Assembly: GCA_049999765.1 (NCBI GenBank)
Contig: JBNGIQ010009003.1
Span: 1 to 64,000, forward strand
Reading direction: 5' to 3'
Length of the DNA stretch: 64,000 nucleotides
DNA from: Phaeoceros laevis
Taxonomy: Eukaryota > Anthocerotophyta > Anthocerotopsida > Notothyladales
The notes beneath the pieces are model-generated. The model did no database searches. It was not told the DNA's origin and saw only the letters and a program-made list of their open reading frames with translations. The position numbers and the translations under genes were made by a program. Shown here piece by piece: positions 1 to 11,322 of this stretch (positions are counted from its first letter, which is position 1; the number at the start of each line of letters is the position of its first letter).

Positions 1-1227
1 TGGCCACAAAGGATGTGGTGACATGGACAGCGCTGATCGCCGGGTATGCACAGCAAGGACTCGGCCAACAGGCGCTTGTTGTGTATGGACAAATGAAGGA
101 GGCGGGCCTCATTTTGGCTCACCATGTTACTTTTGCTTGCTGAAGGCGTGTGCAAGCACTGGTGCCATACAGAAGGGCAGGGAGCTGCACTCAAAGGTTG
201 TCAAACAAGGTCTGCTTGATGTAGTGGTGGGCACCTGCCTGGTGGACATGTATGCAAAATGTGGTGAGCTGGAAGATGCGCGCCAAGTTTTTGACAGCAT
301 GGACACAAAGAATGTGGTAACATGAATGCCCTGATTGCTGGGTATGGTGCTTGTGATGAAGGTCGCAAGGCACTAGCTTGTTTTGAGGAGATCTTAGTTG
401 CCGGTGTTCATCCTGATGATGTTACTTTTGCTTGCCTTCTAGTAGCATGTAGTCATGAGGGACTGGTCCACGAGGGTCGCAAACACTTGGATTCCATGGT
501 TGAACAGCATGGCATCAAACCTACTATTGAGCATTACACCTGCATGACTGATCTTCTTGCGCGTGCTGGCCATTTAGATGAGGCAAAGAAGATGCTATTA
601 TCATGTGAGGGCCAAAGTAATGTGGTGGGCTTGACTTCTTTGTTGAATGCCTGCAAAAGTCACGGGGATACTGAGAGGGCTGTGTGGTGTTTTGAAAGCA
701 TTGTTAGGCTGGACCCTCAAAGGTCGTCTGCCTATGTGCTCATGGCCAATGCCTACGCAGATGCAGGTAGGTGGACCGATGTAGACAGGATTGAAACACA
801 GAGAAGGGCAGTAGGAGTTAACAAGAAACCTGCAGTGACGAGCATTGAGGTGAATAAGGAGGTACACAGATTTCTGGTGGGCGAAAGGAGAAAGGATATT
901 GCGCTTAAGGTAGAGAGCACAAATGCACGTATGCAGCAGGAAGGAGGCCACGTACCTGACACAAAGTTGGTGTTGAGGCCACTGAGTCAGAAGGAAAAGG
1001 AAGATGTGCTTTGTGGGCATGCGGAGAAGCTAGCTCTGGCGTTTGGTCTGTTGAACACTCCGAGTGGGACACCTATGGTGGTAACGAAGAATCTACGCAT
1101 GTGCAGTGACTGCCACAGCTCCACGGAAATCATGTCAAGGCTTGAACAGAGAGACATTGTGGTAAGGGATGGGTACCGTGTGCACCCATTCGCAAACGGT
1201 CGTTGCAGTTGTATGGGACGACCATGA
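1..1227 (+). pseudogene. PPR protein, PLS class with DYW:KP domain, 5'-truncated and frameshifted
   Basis: Organelle RNA-binding/editing factor. PPR repeats read in three successive frames: frame 3 from base 3 to about 140 (TKDVVTWTALIAGYAQQG), frame 2 to about 324 (LLKACASTGAIQKG), then frame 1 from 322 to the TGA at 1227. Near 324, ACATGAATGCC looks like the usual T-W-N-A codons with one G missing. The 301-residue 3' part is continuous: about three PPR motifs, E1/E2 motifs, then a cytidine-deaminase-like domain. That domain has a KKPA box (about residues 168-171) where classical DYW proteins have a PG box, the HAE zinc/catalytic motif (H233), CSDC, and an end CSCMGRP instead of DYW. KP plus GRP defines the DYW:KP subtype, linked in the literature to U-to-C editing. 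The two shifts make this a probable pseudogene, unless they are assembly errors. The gene begins before the window. Confidence 0.8.
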
Positions 1228-2699
1228 GAATACTGAAGATCTAGCCAGTGCTCAGGCGTGAGTGCGAGAGAATGTGGTCTTTCTCTTGTGAATGTGCTTA
1301 CTTAACTTTATCCCCGTCCCTGTCAAATTGAGACATGGATAGGGATCGCTGGCCCTGATCCACCACGTATCATCACACATGACCAGAATGATGTGTCTCC
1401 TCCCGTACTGAAAAGAAAGTGAGCTGATTGGAAGTGAGAATAGATGCATTTTCCAGTGGATACCCGGGCATATTTGAAGAATGAGGCCAGGGGGCCTGTT
1501 AGGGTGGAAGGAAATACCTGTCAAAAAAGCCGATGCAAGCCTACAGCTGGCGATCTTCACCCTGATGGAGTAACTTCACGCGCTAGGCAGTGGTCACCCA
1601 GGGTAGCCCTTCAAAATCGCCGACGGTGGGACTGTCTACGATCTCCTCGAGGACTTCGTACTGTGGCAAGGGCGGAGGCACAGTTGGTTGTTTTTGCATC
1701 CATGGGAGCGGACGAGGCTGTTGTTTTGTGATGTGGCGGCGTGGGGTATGCGGCTCGCAGCACCGTATGCCTGCTCCAGGGCAGGGCGCCATCGGGGCCT
1801 GCGGGGTGCTGGCTCGCAGCACCTGGCATGAGGTAAATCATATGCCTGCTTGCTGGCATCTGGGGAAATGTGTTTTATTTGCAGGTGCGAATAGGAAGGG
1901 TCCAGTCCATGTGGAGGTCCCTGCACACTACTTCCCTCAAGATCCAAGAAGGACGGCCATATGTAGTCAGGGTCAGAACTTGAGAAGAGGTTCTAAGCTA
2001 GACATCACATGCCAAGGTAGCTTTTGTCATGGGGAAAGGTAGTCAGCAAGCACTACAAGAAAAGGGGGGGTTTTGCCACATCCCTCTTTTGCCACGCTTG
2101 TGGCAAACAGCGTCACGTCAGGACTGCGCCTTGAGCTTGATGAAGCAAGTAAACGGTGTGGCCCGATCTGCCAATTGATTTGATGCGCTCCCAGACTGCC
2201 TGGTTTCTCAAGAGCGAGTCCGCGCCGTCGTCGATGGTTAGATATCCTGGGCGGCTTCAAAACTGCATCTGGCTGCAACTGCATCTCCACTTGGAGCACT
2301 GTGTCGCACAGGCCGCCTGCAGGTGCATGCATCAGCTCCCGGACCGATGAATTAGAGGATATGGTTGTGGAGCTTTATCCTCCTGTGACTTGTAAAAGTC
2401 CTGGACAACGGATTGCACGCCTCTGAGGGGGATCTGATTTTCCAGCAGGAAAAGGTCGTGGAGGTAGTACCGACTGTCTGCTGCCCTGAATTGAGGGTCA
2501 TCCACCAACCACTCGAATCCAGGCACTCGCTACAGATCGCGAGAGAGATAGAGCAGGTAGCTGCCAGCATCTCCTTGAGCTGCTCCCGGTGCTGGGCTGG
2601 GACGTAGTGGAAGCCCAGCTCTTAGCCCTCCACAGCAGCATCCACATCGATGTTCAATCCCGCCAAAAAATCATCTTCGCCCTATGGCGATGCTTCCAA
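1228..2699. other. intergenic, no gene recognised
   Basis: Only short overlapping open frames on both strands, with no recognisable domain. A GGCTCGCAGCACC motif occurs twice near 1,750-1,820. I see nothing else I can support. Confidence 0.5.
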
Positions 2700-4300
2700 G
2701 GCCTGATTTTTGGAAACAGTGTTACAGATACTTGCCTCCTGAAGGCTTGTGCGAATGCTGGTGCTCTACTGCAGGGCAGGCAGCCACATCCAGGGATCGT
2801 AGAGAGAGGACTACTTGAAGGTCACGAAGTCCTGGGCACTTGTCTCGTGAATATGGATGCAGAAGTGTGGGCAGTTGGAAGATGCACGGAAGCTGTTTGG
2901 GACAGTCTAGCCCAAGGGTTGCGGCAACATAGATTGGCAGGCTCGCTCTCCAGGCGCTCGCAATGGAAGCAAGGATTGAACAGGAAGGCCTGATTTTAGC
3001 GGACAGTTTCACATTTTCTTGCCTCCTGAAGGCTTGTACAAGTGCTGACCAGTGATCTACAGCAGGGCAGGCAGCTGCACTCGAAAGAGGACTAGCGACT
3101 TGATGGTGATGTAGTACTGGGCACTTGTCTCGCAAATATACATGTATGCAAAGTGTGGCTAGTTGGAACATGCACGCAAGCTGTTTGAGAGTCGCGCCAC
3201 AAGGGATACGGCAACATGGACTGCCATGATTAATGGGCATGCTTAGCAAGGTCTTGGTCCCCAGGCGCTCACACTGTATGCAAGTATGGAGCAGGAAGGC
3301 CTGATTTTGGCAGACCGTGTTACCTATGTGCCTCCTGAAATTGCTAGAGCAGGGCAGGCAGCTGCACTTGAGCAGGGATCGTGGAAAGAGGACTACTTGA
3401 AAGTGACGTAGTACTGGGCACTTGTTTTATGCAAAGTGTGGCCAGTTGGAAGATGCACGCAAAATGTTTTGAGAGTCTGGCCGCAAGGGATGCAGCACCA
3501 TGGAATGCCATGATAAATGGGCACGGTGGAAACAATGAAGGCCAAAAGGCTACAGCGTGTTTCGAAGACATGGTTCTGGCTGGTATTCAGCCAAATGACA
3601 GCACATCTACTTGCCTTCTTGTAGCCTGCCTGCAGTCAAGAGGGGCTGGTCAGTAAGGGTCGACAGTTTTTGATGCCATGGTACAGCATGTTGGCTGATG
3701 TCATTGCTGAATGCCTGCAAGAGTCATGGGGATATAGATTGGGGAACACTGTCCAGAAAGTCTTGTTGAGCTGGAGCCTCAGACTGCCGCTGCATACGTG
3801 CTGATGGCCTATATGTACGCAGATGCAGATAGGTGGGCGGATGTAGATAGAATCGAAAGGTTTCAAGAGAAAGTTGGCAGGAGCTAGCAAGAAACCTGCA
3901 GTGGCAGGCATTGAGGTGAATAAGTCAGTGCACACATTTGTTGTGGGGGAAGAAACTTGAATGGGTGACCTTTCATGCAAGGTTCGGAGCACAAATGAAC
4001 ATTTGGAGGAAGGGAATCATGTACCACACACCAAGCTGGTGTCAGTGTCTAAGAAGAAGGAAGATCAACTGTGTAGGCATGCTGAGAAGCTAGCTTTGGC
4101 GGCTGGTCGCTTGACACAGCAAACAGTCCCGGTGGCACACCCCTTCTGGAAACCAAAAACCTGCGGATGTGTAGGGACTGCCACTTTTCCACCGAAATTC
4201 TGTCAAGGCTTGGAGAAAGGGACATTGGAACTTTTGTAATGGACTCATACCGTGTGCATCGATTCGAGGCAGGGTCCTGTGGCTGTAAGGGTCGACATTG
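2700..4300 (+). pseudogene. degenerate PPR-DYW:KP copy
   Basis: Scattered PPR pieces follow the same order as the copy at 1-1227 but with many stops and frame changes: LLKACANAGALLQGRQ near 2,750, a second LLKAC unit near 3,020, MINGHGGNNEGQKATACFEDM near 3,510, then the E-domain phrase AAYVLMAYMYADADRWADV near 3,790-3,850. The end keeps the DYW:KP hallmarks: SKKPAV near 3,890, EVNKSVHTFVVG near 3,920, RHAEKLAL near 4,080, and a terminal CGCKGRH just before 4,300 where the sister copy has CSCMGRP. An in-frame TGA at about 3,958 and further shifts rule out a functional product. It is an older, more decayed tandem relative of the first copy. Confidence 0.75.
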
Positions 4301-4663
4301 AAGCTGTGTTGTGTCAGCCGCAGCTGTAAGTTTGGCCCCTGCAATCGGATGCACGAGTTAAGGGGCTAGCCTAAAAATGGCCCACAGTAGACGTAGACTG
4401 TTAGTAACAGTTAGACTACTGTTACGACAGTAGGCGTAGACTGCCACCACAACTAGCTTGTGCAAGAGAGCACAGGTAGAAGAGTAGAAACTGCACTGAC
4501 GTCGCCACCCCGGTTTGCTGCTTCAATTGGGGTATTGTACAGTCAACAGCCAGCACAGGAGTCAACAGCCAGCACAGGTCTCGATGCACCTTATTCCCTT
4601 ATTCTAGGTCTGAACCATAGTGCCCGCTAACTCCGCATTTTACTAATACAACTACAACGTGGT

Positions 4664-4763
4664 AGTTTTCGTTTATTACTCTAATCGCGAACTGAAAATA
4701 CTTAAAATACGCGAGTTTTCGTTTATTACTCCAATCGCGAACTGAAAATACTTAAAATACGCG
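4664..4763. repeat. tandem duplication, 2 x 50 bp
   Basis: Two adjacent 50-bp units beginning AGTTTTCGTTTATTACT, at 4664-4713 and 4714-4763. They differ at one visible position (CTCTAAT versus CTCCAAT). Confidence 0.9.
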
Positions 4764-4813
4764 CACGGCTTACTAGGAGTAGTTAAAATACGCGCACTGC
4801 TTACTAGGAGTAG
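4752..4813. repeat. tandem duplication, 2 x 31 bp
   Basis: Units TTAAAATACGCGCAC...GGAGTAG at 4752-4782 and 4783-4813, one mismatch. The first overlaps the end of the preceding 50-bp repeat, so the duplications were nested. Confidence 0.85.
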
Positions 4814-5202
4814 CTAAGTTAGTACTTGCAAGTAACCACCAAATCCCTTTGTTTCCGCGGCTTCGCGTGATCTACATACAAGGGTGAGAACCCCGTTCTA
4901 CGACTGCAAACATGAATTGAGTCAATTGACCTGTCTCCGTCTGCGCTACACACAACCCCGTTCTACAACTACAAGAGTGAATTGACCTTGTCAAAGACAG
5001 ATGGCGGGAAGAAAGAGAATGCGAGGAGCCATTGGCAAGTGCTCTAGGATTTCTGTGCGTTGTTCCTTCGCCTGCGTGCTTAAAATACTTGAAAAATACG
5101 TTTAGTATCCATTTGTACGGATCCGCAAAAAAACTCCCATTTGAAAAAAATGGGTAAAAAAAGTGACATACGTAATTTAAGTACTAACGAAAAAAACGCT
5201 CC

Positions 5203-5257
5203 GGGCAGGTTCAGACTTTGAACCTGCCCCGGGCAGGTTTAGACTCTGAACCTGCCT
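5203..5257. repeat. two tandem hairpins
   Basis: GGGCAGGTTCA...TGAACCTGCCC forms a stem with 11-bp arms at 5203-5229. It is followed at once by a near copy (GGGCAGGTTTA...TGAACCTGCC) at 5230-5257. Confidence 0.8.
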
Positions 5258-6337
5258 GCAAATTTGTCGTATCAATACTGAAAGAGTGAAGAGTTGATGT
5301 CAACCAAATCTAGTTGAAATAATAAAACTGTAGACAGGAGGCATGCTGCATAGAGTTAACTACTACACCTTCCCATGAAGGTGTAGTACTTACCAAATCA
5401 TATCATTGAAACGTTGCAATGGTTAAAAGAGTCTTGAGCAATGCAAACAAAATTATGTTCATATTTGAGACTTTGGGTTCATGATTGGTTTCCTAAAAAT
5501 ATTAAACTCATCCACTTCATCTTGAAAGTACACAAGCCTCATAGTTTTTATGGACTTGTTCATCTTATTAACGACCTCTAGAAAGTAGTTTTTGTGCACT
5601 AACAAAGCAAGAAATAGATCTACACTTTCCTTTCATTTTCTAAACCTGTAAGTTGCTCGTTTATAGAAAGTAACTATTCATGGTCTTCAATTATTTGATC
5701 CCAGAAGGCCAACTCTAATGTGGTGGGGCCATCCACCTATTCTTTTGCCATCTCAAGATTAAGTCATTGAGCAGTAGCTGCGATTTCTTCAACCGTGTTT
5801 GGGGTTGCATGATCTTGTAGTTCTAAGTTAATTTTAAAATACTCTGAAAATTGCATTGACACTCCATTTGAAATAGCCATATGCATTTGAGTATCCAAGT
5901 GGAGCTTGCACATATACAAGGAGTGTCACTTTCATTGCCAACTTTCGAAGCCTCGCATGCTCAAGGGTCTGCACCCGAACCTTTGATAGTTGCTTAGGAG
6001 ATAATACAGTACAAGGTGCTTCTTGTGGCTATAGTAAATGTTTGGTTGCATTTTCCGCAAAGCTCTGAATTGCCCCGGGTGACTGGTGACTTTCGGCATT
6101 CCTTAAGCAAGTCTATAAAATATGTTCCACACTGGCAATATCCTTTAACAGAAACAATATCATGTGGCGACACCCTCACATGTACATATGCTAGTATGCT
6201 TTTATGTAGTGTCAGTTTGTTAAATAGTAAGTTACAAGTGAGAGGACAATAATCCGACAATTAAGACATGTAATATACACAAAGTGGGCAAAGACGTGGC
6301 CATGCCAGCTTATCACATAGAGTACTTTTCAGAACAT

Positions 6338-6441
6338 CACATAACTTTGCTCTTTCTCTTTAGTGTATGTGTGTATATTGTATTTGAGGCACATAACTTT
6401 GCTCTTTCTCTTTAGTGTATGTGTGTATATTGTATTTGAGG
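6338..6441. repeat. tandem duplication, 2 x 52 bp
   Basis: Two identical 52-bp units beginning CACATAACTTTGCTC and ending TATTTGAGG, at 6338-6389 and 6390-6441. Their identity points to a recent slip or unequal exchange. Confidence 0.9.
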
Positions 6442-8082
6442 AGGCTAGGGTCCCGGGTAAAATTCCACCAATCCACCTAGTGTGCCACCAATGTGTCGGC
6501 GTGCTCCATTCCAATGTGACGCCGGCTAAGCATGTCCTTTCTACTACTACTACTAAACCCATCCCCTGGCCCTTGTGTGGGCATGTGAAACTATGCGATC
6601 TCTAAATTTTCTCAAAGTTTTGAGCATACATATAGTTTTTAGGGTCTATGAAAATGAATGAATGAATTTATTACTTTTAAAGTGTACTAAAGTGTACTAA
6701 GTGTAATAACGTAGTCGCCTAGGAGTCAGTACACCGTATTTCGCCAGGCGGGTACATACAATACAATGGGTATGTGGAGCCTAGAGTACCATAGAATCAA
6801 AACATTTATGACTAGCTATAGTTTTAGAGACTAGCTGCAATGCTAATCTGTGGGGTTGCTTTTTGTGAAAACTAATGAGAAGTCTAATTCTCATAGAAGG
6901 ATACTAAAAACCCCTTCTCTTAGCATGCTAGGCTTTTTTTTAAAACCTATTTAGTCTAGCATGCCTATATATTAGTATTTACTGGCATGCTACAATGCGG
7001 TCTTCTTTTTTGGCTGAAGGGCACAAATATTTACCAATTTTGCAAACTTACAAATATGGTTCTAAGGAGTATTTTAAATAATATGATCTTAGACTTACAA
7101 GCAGGTTGCTCCTATTTAAAGTTAGGAGCAACTTTAAATACTCCTTTTTGAGTAATCTCGAACTAAACATGGTCTCCAATGTCATGGATAATGAGTCTGG
7201 AGCAAAGACCTCAATGCACCTAGTAGTTATACTAGATCTATATCTATCCATCACTCTAGCGACCCTATCGTGTCAGTGCATGCTAGTTTCATGAATGCAA
7301 GATTGAACTAGTCAAACGATAATCGCCAAGAATAGTGATGCCCGACATAAGGGCAAGAGGGGAGCCTATCTGACACCGTCAACCTCCTGAGTAGACATGT
7401 GTAAACCGACCAACAAACTTTTCATGATATGAGTACCTAAGGTTTAAAGACTCAGCTAAAAGTAAACAAATTCGTTACCAAAGCTACTTTGCATCTTCAG
7501 CATCCTTCCATGGTCCAGGATTGTTCTAGCTTGGTGAATAGTGTGAACATATTTGAAGAGGTTACGGTCCCATCAGGGTCCCCCTTTGCCCTAATTGGGT
7601 GCCCCCTACTGACACGGCACAGTAGGCTTTATTTCATTAAAGCGTACGCCGCTGATCACCCAATTTGCATGGCCCCGACTGAACTAGGGAGGGCCACCAT
7701 CCTTCTCTAAAACGAGAGGATGGCTTGCTATACGTTCTAATGAGATAAAACCTTTTCAGTTATTTAAGAATTCATACACATAACATTTGGCAGGAATTAT
7801 ATTCTTTTTATTTGGAGTATTAGAATCGTAATAAATTATATTTAGAGGGCGGGGTGGTGCGGTACGGCACGGTGCGGCTGTTAAACGTATTGTTTTGCAG
7901 GGCAATCAATCTAATTCAGACTGTGTTATTGTGAAGGTTGTGGGCTGGCATCGGTATCGTGTGGTACGTCGGGATCTGTGAGTTCATAGTGGTACAATAC
8001 ACTTCGCTGAGCCTATGTGGTTGCCTTCGTTGGTAGGTATACAGGTGGAGCATCATTTGAGTCTAGGATGTGTGAGCTGTAG

Positions 8083-8208
8083 GGTAGATGTATGGCATAT
8101 GGGCCATGCAGGTCGTTTAGGCTATCTCTCTACTGTAGTATGGGCGGTAGATGTATGGCATATGGGCCATGCAAGTCGTTTAGGCCATCTCTCTACTGTA
8201 GTATGGGC
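8083..8208. repeat. tandem duplication, 2 x 63 bp
   Basis: Units beginning GGTAGATGTATGGCATATGG at 8083-8145 and 8146-8208, with two visible differences. Confidence 0.9.
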
Positions 8209-8574
8209 GGGACGTGCGTATAGTGTAGGCACACATTATGTGCATTTGACAAGTTAGAAAAGTGCTTTTCAATTTATTTTTTTTCTAACCATGTAAGAGG
8301 GCATGGATGAACCTAAAACTTAAAGTTTCCTTTCCCTAACCTAGCCGTGGCTGCTCACACTTGAAGCCATGGGCGGACATTTGGAGAAATCCATCTCGAG
8401 CTAAGAATGGATAGAACAATGGTTATTTTGACATTAGCGACCTAAGAGTTTGTGAGGATGATAATCTAGGTTCTACCTTTCAAACAAGCTATAGAGTAAC
8501 AAATTTGGTTGAAAAATGAGCTCCCTAGGCAGTAAAAACGATGCCCAAAGCCATGACACTTAGCCGCTAGAAGA

Positions 8575-8674
8575 NNNNNNNNNNNNNNNNNNNNNNNNNN
8601 NNNNNNNNNNNNNNNNNNNNNNNNNNNNNNNNNNNNNNNNNNNNNNNNNNNNNNNNNNNNNNNNNNNNNNNNNN
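8575..8674. other. assembly gap of 100 N
   Basis: Exactly 100 N, the usual placeholder for a scaffold join of unknown size. It lies just upstream of the transposase remnant, so the 5' part of that element may be in the gap. Order and distance across it should not be trusted. Confidence 0.99.
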
Positions 8675-8879
8675 AAAGAGGAAGAGGGGTGGCGGAATAT
8701 TCATGCAAGATATGGCCTTCCAAGAAAAAAAAAGCCAAAGAAATAGTAAAGTAAATATGAGGAGTTAGGCGCGTGACATGTGGCGCCATAAAGATATGTA
8801 CTTCATTCCTAAAATCTTGGCCCCATTGGGGAGCACAGGGTGGCCCACACACCACACAAAAGGTGCCCATCAGTGGTGT

Positions 8880-9731
8880 CCCACACACCAGTGCCCATCA
8901 ATTCCAAACGTCGTAGGGGCCGTTGATGGCAGCCATATTCCAATCATAGGACCCTCTCTCAACAAGGCGGACTACTACAACCGCAAGGGCTTCTACTCTC
9001 AGTTGCTTCAGCTTACTGTCTCTGCAAGCTGCTATGTATGGGATTATGATTTCGGGTGGGCAGGTAGCCTGAACGATTGGAACTTGTTCAGGCGGTCAAC
9101 ACTTGGGCAGTCGTGTGATCACGGTAAGCTAGGCCTTTACAGTTTGGTGGGTGATGCATGTTACTGGCCTCGTATTTACATGTTGACACCATATAGAGGC
9201 TCAAGAGATGGATTTTCACTAGTACAGCAGAACTGGAACTTTGTCCAGAGTAGTACTCGCATGGCTGAAGAGCGTGCGTTTGGTATGTTAAAATCTCGTT
9301 TCAGGTGCCTTCTCAAACGGCTGGACATGAAATAGATGTATGTCCCTAGGGTGGTGCAAGCATGCCTTATCCTACATAACATGTGCATAATGGAAAATGA
9401 CAGCTTTGATGATGCATGGCTTTCAGAGGCAATTCTTGAATGTGAAAGCAGCGTACTTGGTGATATGGATAAAGAGGCTCGTAAAGTGGCAAGGGAATCG
9501 TTGTTTGAAATCAGCGGAGTAGTAGCTCGTAATGTCATGCGCATAGATGTTACAGATGGTATTGAGAACCAGCTAGATAGAAACGAGTTGGAACTTCCCG
9601 GTTTTGCAGAAGGGGTTCGAAGAATTTCTGCCATCGCCCTTGCCATGTATGCTGCAAGGACCTATGAGGTAATCCAGAACAATTTTCCAGATGACAATGA
9701 CATGACCGAAAGCATGAGTGAGAGTGAGTAG
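8880..9731 (+). pseudogene. PIF/Harbinger transposase (DDE superfamily nuclease), one in-frame stop
   Basis: Cut-and-paste transposase of the HARBI1 type. The continuous frame holds VVGAVDGSHIPI (first catalytic Asp), a DFGWAGSLND block (second Asp), GDACYW followed by LTPYRG, and RMAEERAFGMLKSRFR, which carries the final Glu. It then runs into the family's C-terminal phrase RVVQACLILHNMCI. The frame is broken only by a TAG at 9333-9335, after which it continues in the same frame to the stop at 9731. The N-terminal part before 8,880 is missing or garbled: a small duplication of CCACACACCA sequence lies at 8,840-8,890, and the N gap is just upstream. It looks recently inactivated rather than ancient. 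Confidence 0.85.
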
Positions 9732-9922
9732 ATGACTCCACCAATTACATGGCTGTTAGTTTGAAGAGGGACTGCTGCAACAGACCCTTTTTTTTTCTTT
9801 CTGGAATGAGATGGAATGAGAGGGACTGCTGCAGCATTCCCTCCTCATTCCAGCAAAGGAAAAAAAAATGTTCAGGCATTCCAGGAAGAGGTACAAGGCT
9901 AGGCAGATACTAGCAGTGCATC
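9732..9922. repeat. imperfect inverted repeat between the two Harbinger genes
   Basis: CTTTCTGGAATGAG near 9,798 is mirrored by CTCATTCCAGCAAAG near 9,845-9,860, around an AGGGACTGCTGCA direct repeat. It may serve as the convergent 3' end region of both genes. No coding potential. Confidence 0.5.
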
Positions 9923-10948
9923 TCACTTGCTGACAAGAGAACTTGCCAAGAGAGTGATGGCTTGAGTAAGAGTTTGTAACAAAGCTATTTTCTGGCCTTC
10001 ACTACTTTCTACATTGCTAGTAAGGGTCTGCAAGATTTGTACCGCAGACCTCTGACTGTCTGCATCATCACACCGAGACCTTGCCCGCTTCTTACCTTCC
10101 GTGGTTTGCCTACCTTGAAGTGGAGGTGGACCTGACTGCACATCAACACTACTAGCCTCTTGAGGTTGTGAAGAACATGAGGGATCATGAGATGGGCTAC
10201 CGTGGTCCTCCTCATGTGATCCAACCTCTGTCTGTGGGGGGGAGTGCGAATCCACATGACTTCCCGGGGGGCAAACAACATGTGCTCTTTGTCCCATGTA
10301 CCTATCTACGATATCAAACCAAAGACACTTATCAGACCTGGCATTCCCCGAAATACCATTGAAGGCCTTGTCATGCTTGTAGTCATTGTAGATGTGCCTC
10401 CATTTCAGCCGACATGCTTCTGCATTCTTCTCAAAGTCGGGACAGATAGAAGCAAGCTTGGTGACCACCTTATTCCACACATCGATGCCTGTACAGTGCG
10501 ATGAGGACGCCGGGTGAGATGGAAGTATGATCAGAAATTAGAAACCACAGCCACTGTAGGGTGATGAGGAACCGTACCTTGTTTAGGAACCTTGTCAAAC
10601 TCTGATTGCAGACCTCCTCGACATGAACAAGGTTGACGACATGATGGTCCTTCCACAACTTCCCTACTTTGCGCATGGGGGGGCATCATCCAACTCCTTT
10701 GCCACACCCTTCCCACGACGCTTCTTGGTAGCAGGCGGTGGTGGTGTAGCGGCCGGCAGGCTTGCATAAGTAGAAGGGGGAGGAGGGGGAGGCAGAGGAG
10801 AATAGGAAAGTAGCGGTGGCTGAGCATAAAAGGACTGTCCATAGCCCGGCACAAAGCCATAGCCTGATACTTCTTGCGACCCAGCACCTCCTCGGCTGAG
10901 GTAGGACATGAAAGACTCGTGATTGCTACGCGGTGTAGGAGAGCCCAT
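9923..10948 (-). pseudogene. Harbinger-associated Myb/trihelix-like DNA-binding protein, frameshifted
   Basis: Partner protein expected to bind transposon ends. Exon 1 runs from an ATG at 10948 with a Tyr/Pro-rich N-terminus and a KKRRGKG basic patch, then the start of a trihelix-like fold (KLWKDHHVVNLVHV). Exon 2 starts at 10488 after a good AG and carries DVWNKVVTKLASICPDFEKN, ACRLKWRHIYNDYK and CLWFDIVDRYMG, then a Ser/Pro-rich linker and a C-terminal helix ending SLVSK. The intron (GT at 10577, AG at 10489) keeps phase. Exon 1 is broken twice: at a run of seven G (10,677-10,683 on +) and again between VHVEEV and the EFDKVPKQ segment. One homopolymer error is possible, but two shifts suggest decay. 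Confidence 0.7.
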
Positions 10949-11123
10949 AGCTGTGGTTTGCCTACTTCCCTGGGAGAGAGGCCTGCAGTAGGAGAGTTGT
11001 TTGCTGCCTGGAGTGTTGCGTGCAGCTGCGCCGGGGCTGCGTCCCTATGTAAGCAGATTGGGGCGGGCTGCATTCAATTTTAGAGGAAACCATGGCCGGC
11101 CGATAGGAGGAGCGCGAAGATTT

Positions 11124-11194
11124 GAGTTGAGAGACCGCTCGCGAGCAGGCCATGGCGCCCCCGCCATGTCCTGTTCGCGAGCGTCTCTCAACTC
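11124..11194. repeat. long near-perfect inverted repeat (hairpin)
   Basis: Arms of about 33 bp: GAGTTGAGAGACCGCTCGCG... at 11124-11157 pairs with ...CGCGAGCGTCTCTCAACTC at 11162-11194 around a CCCC loop. There are two mismatches and one single-base bulge. GC-rich, with no coding role seen. Confidence 0.85.
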
Positions 11195-11273
11195 TCGTTT
11201 ACCTCTCAGAGTAATTTGGGCGCGTAAGCATGCCATGTGGCAACAGTTCATTGAACGTAAAAACGTGACCGGG

Positions 11274-11322
11274 GTGTGTCAGTCATGACCGGCCTCAAGG
11301 GGTAGGTCACGGCTGACACATT
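11274..11322. repeat. short inverted repeat
   Basis: TGTGTCAGTCATGACC pairs with GGTCACGGCTGACACA with two mismatches. It sits beside the larger hairpin, within the outer part of the Harbinger-like element. Confidence 0.7.

Larger units (their letters stand above)
4345..8574. other. AT-rich gene-poor stretch
   Basis: No open frame longer than about 90 codons and no protein similarity that I recognise. It contains several short exact or near-exact tandem duplications (listed separately) and a GGCCCACAGTAGAC segment at about 4,379 that recurs near 20,128 and 20,172. Confidence 0.55.

Noticed and set aside
8466-8888. 140-codon frame on - across the N gap
   Set aside because: It runs through 100 N and has no recognisable protein.
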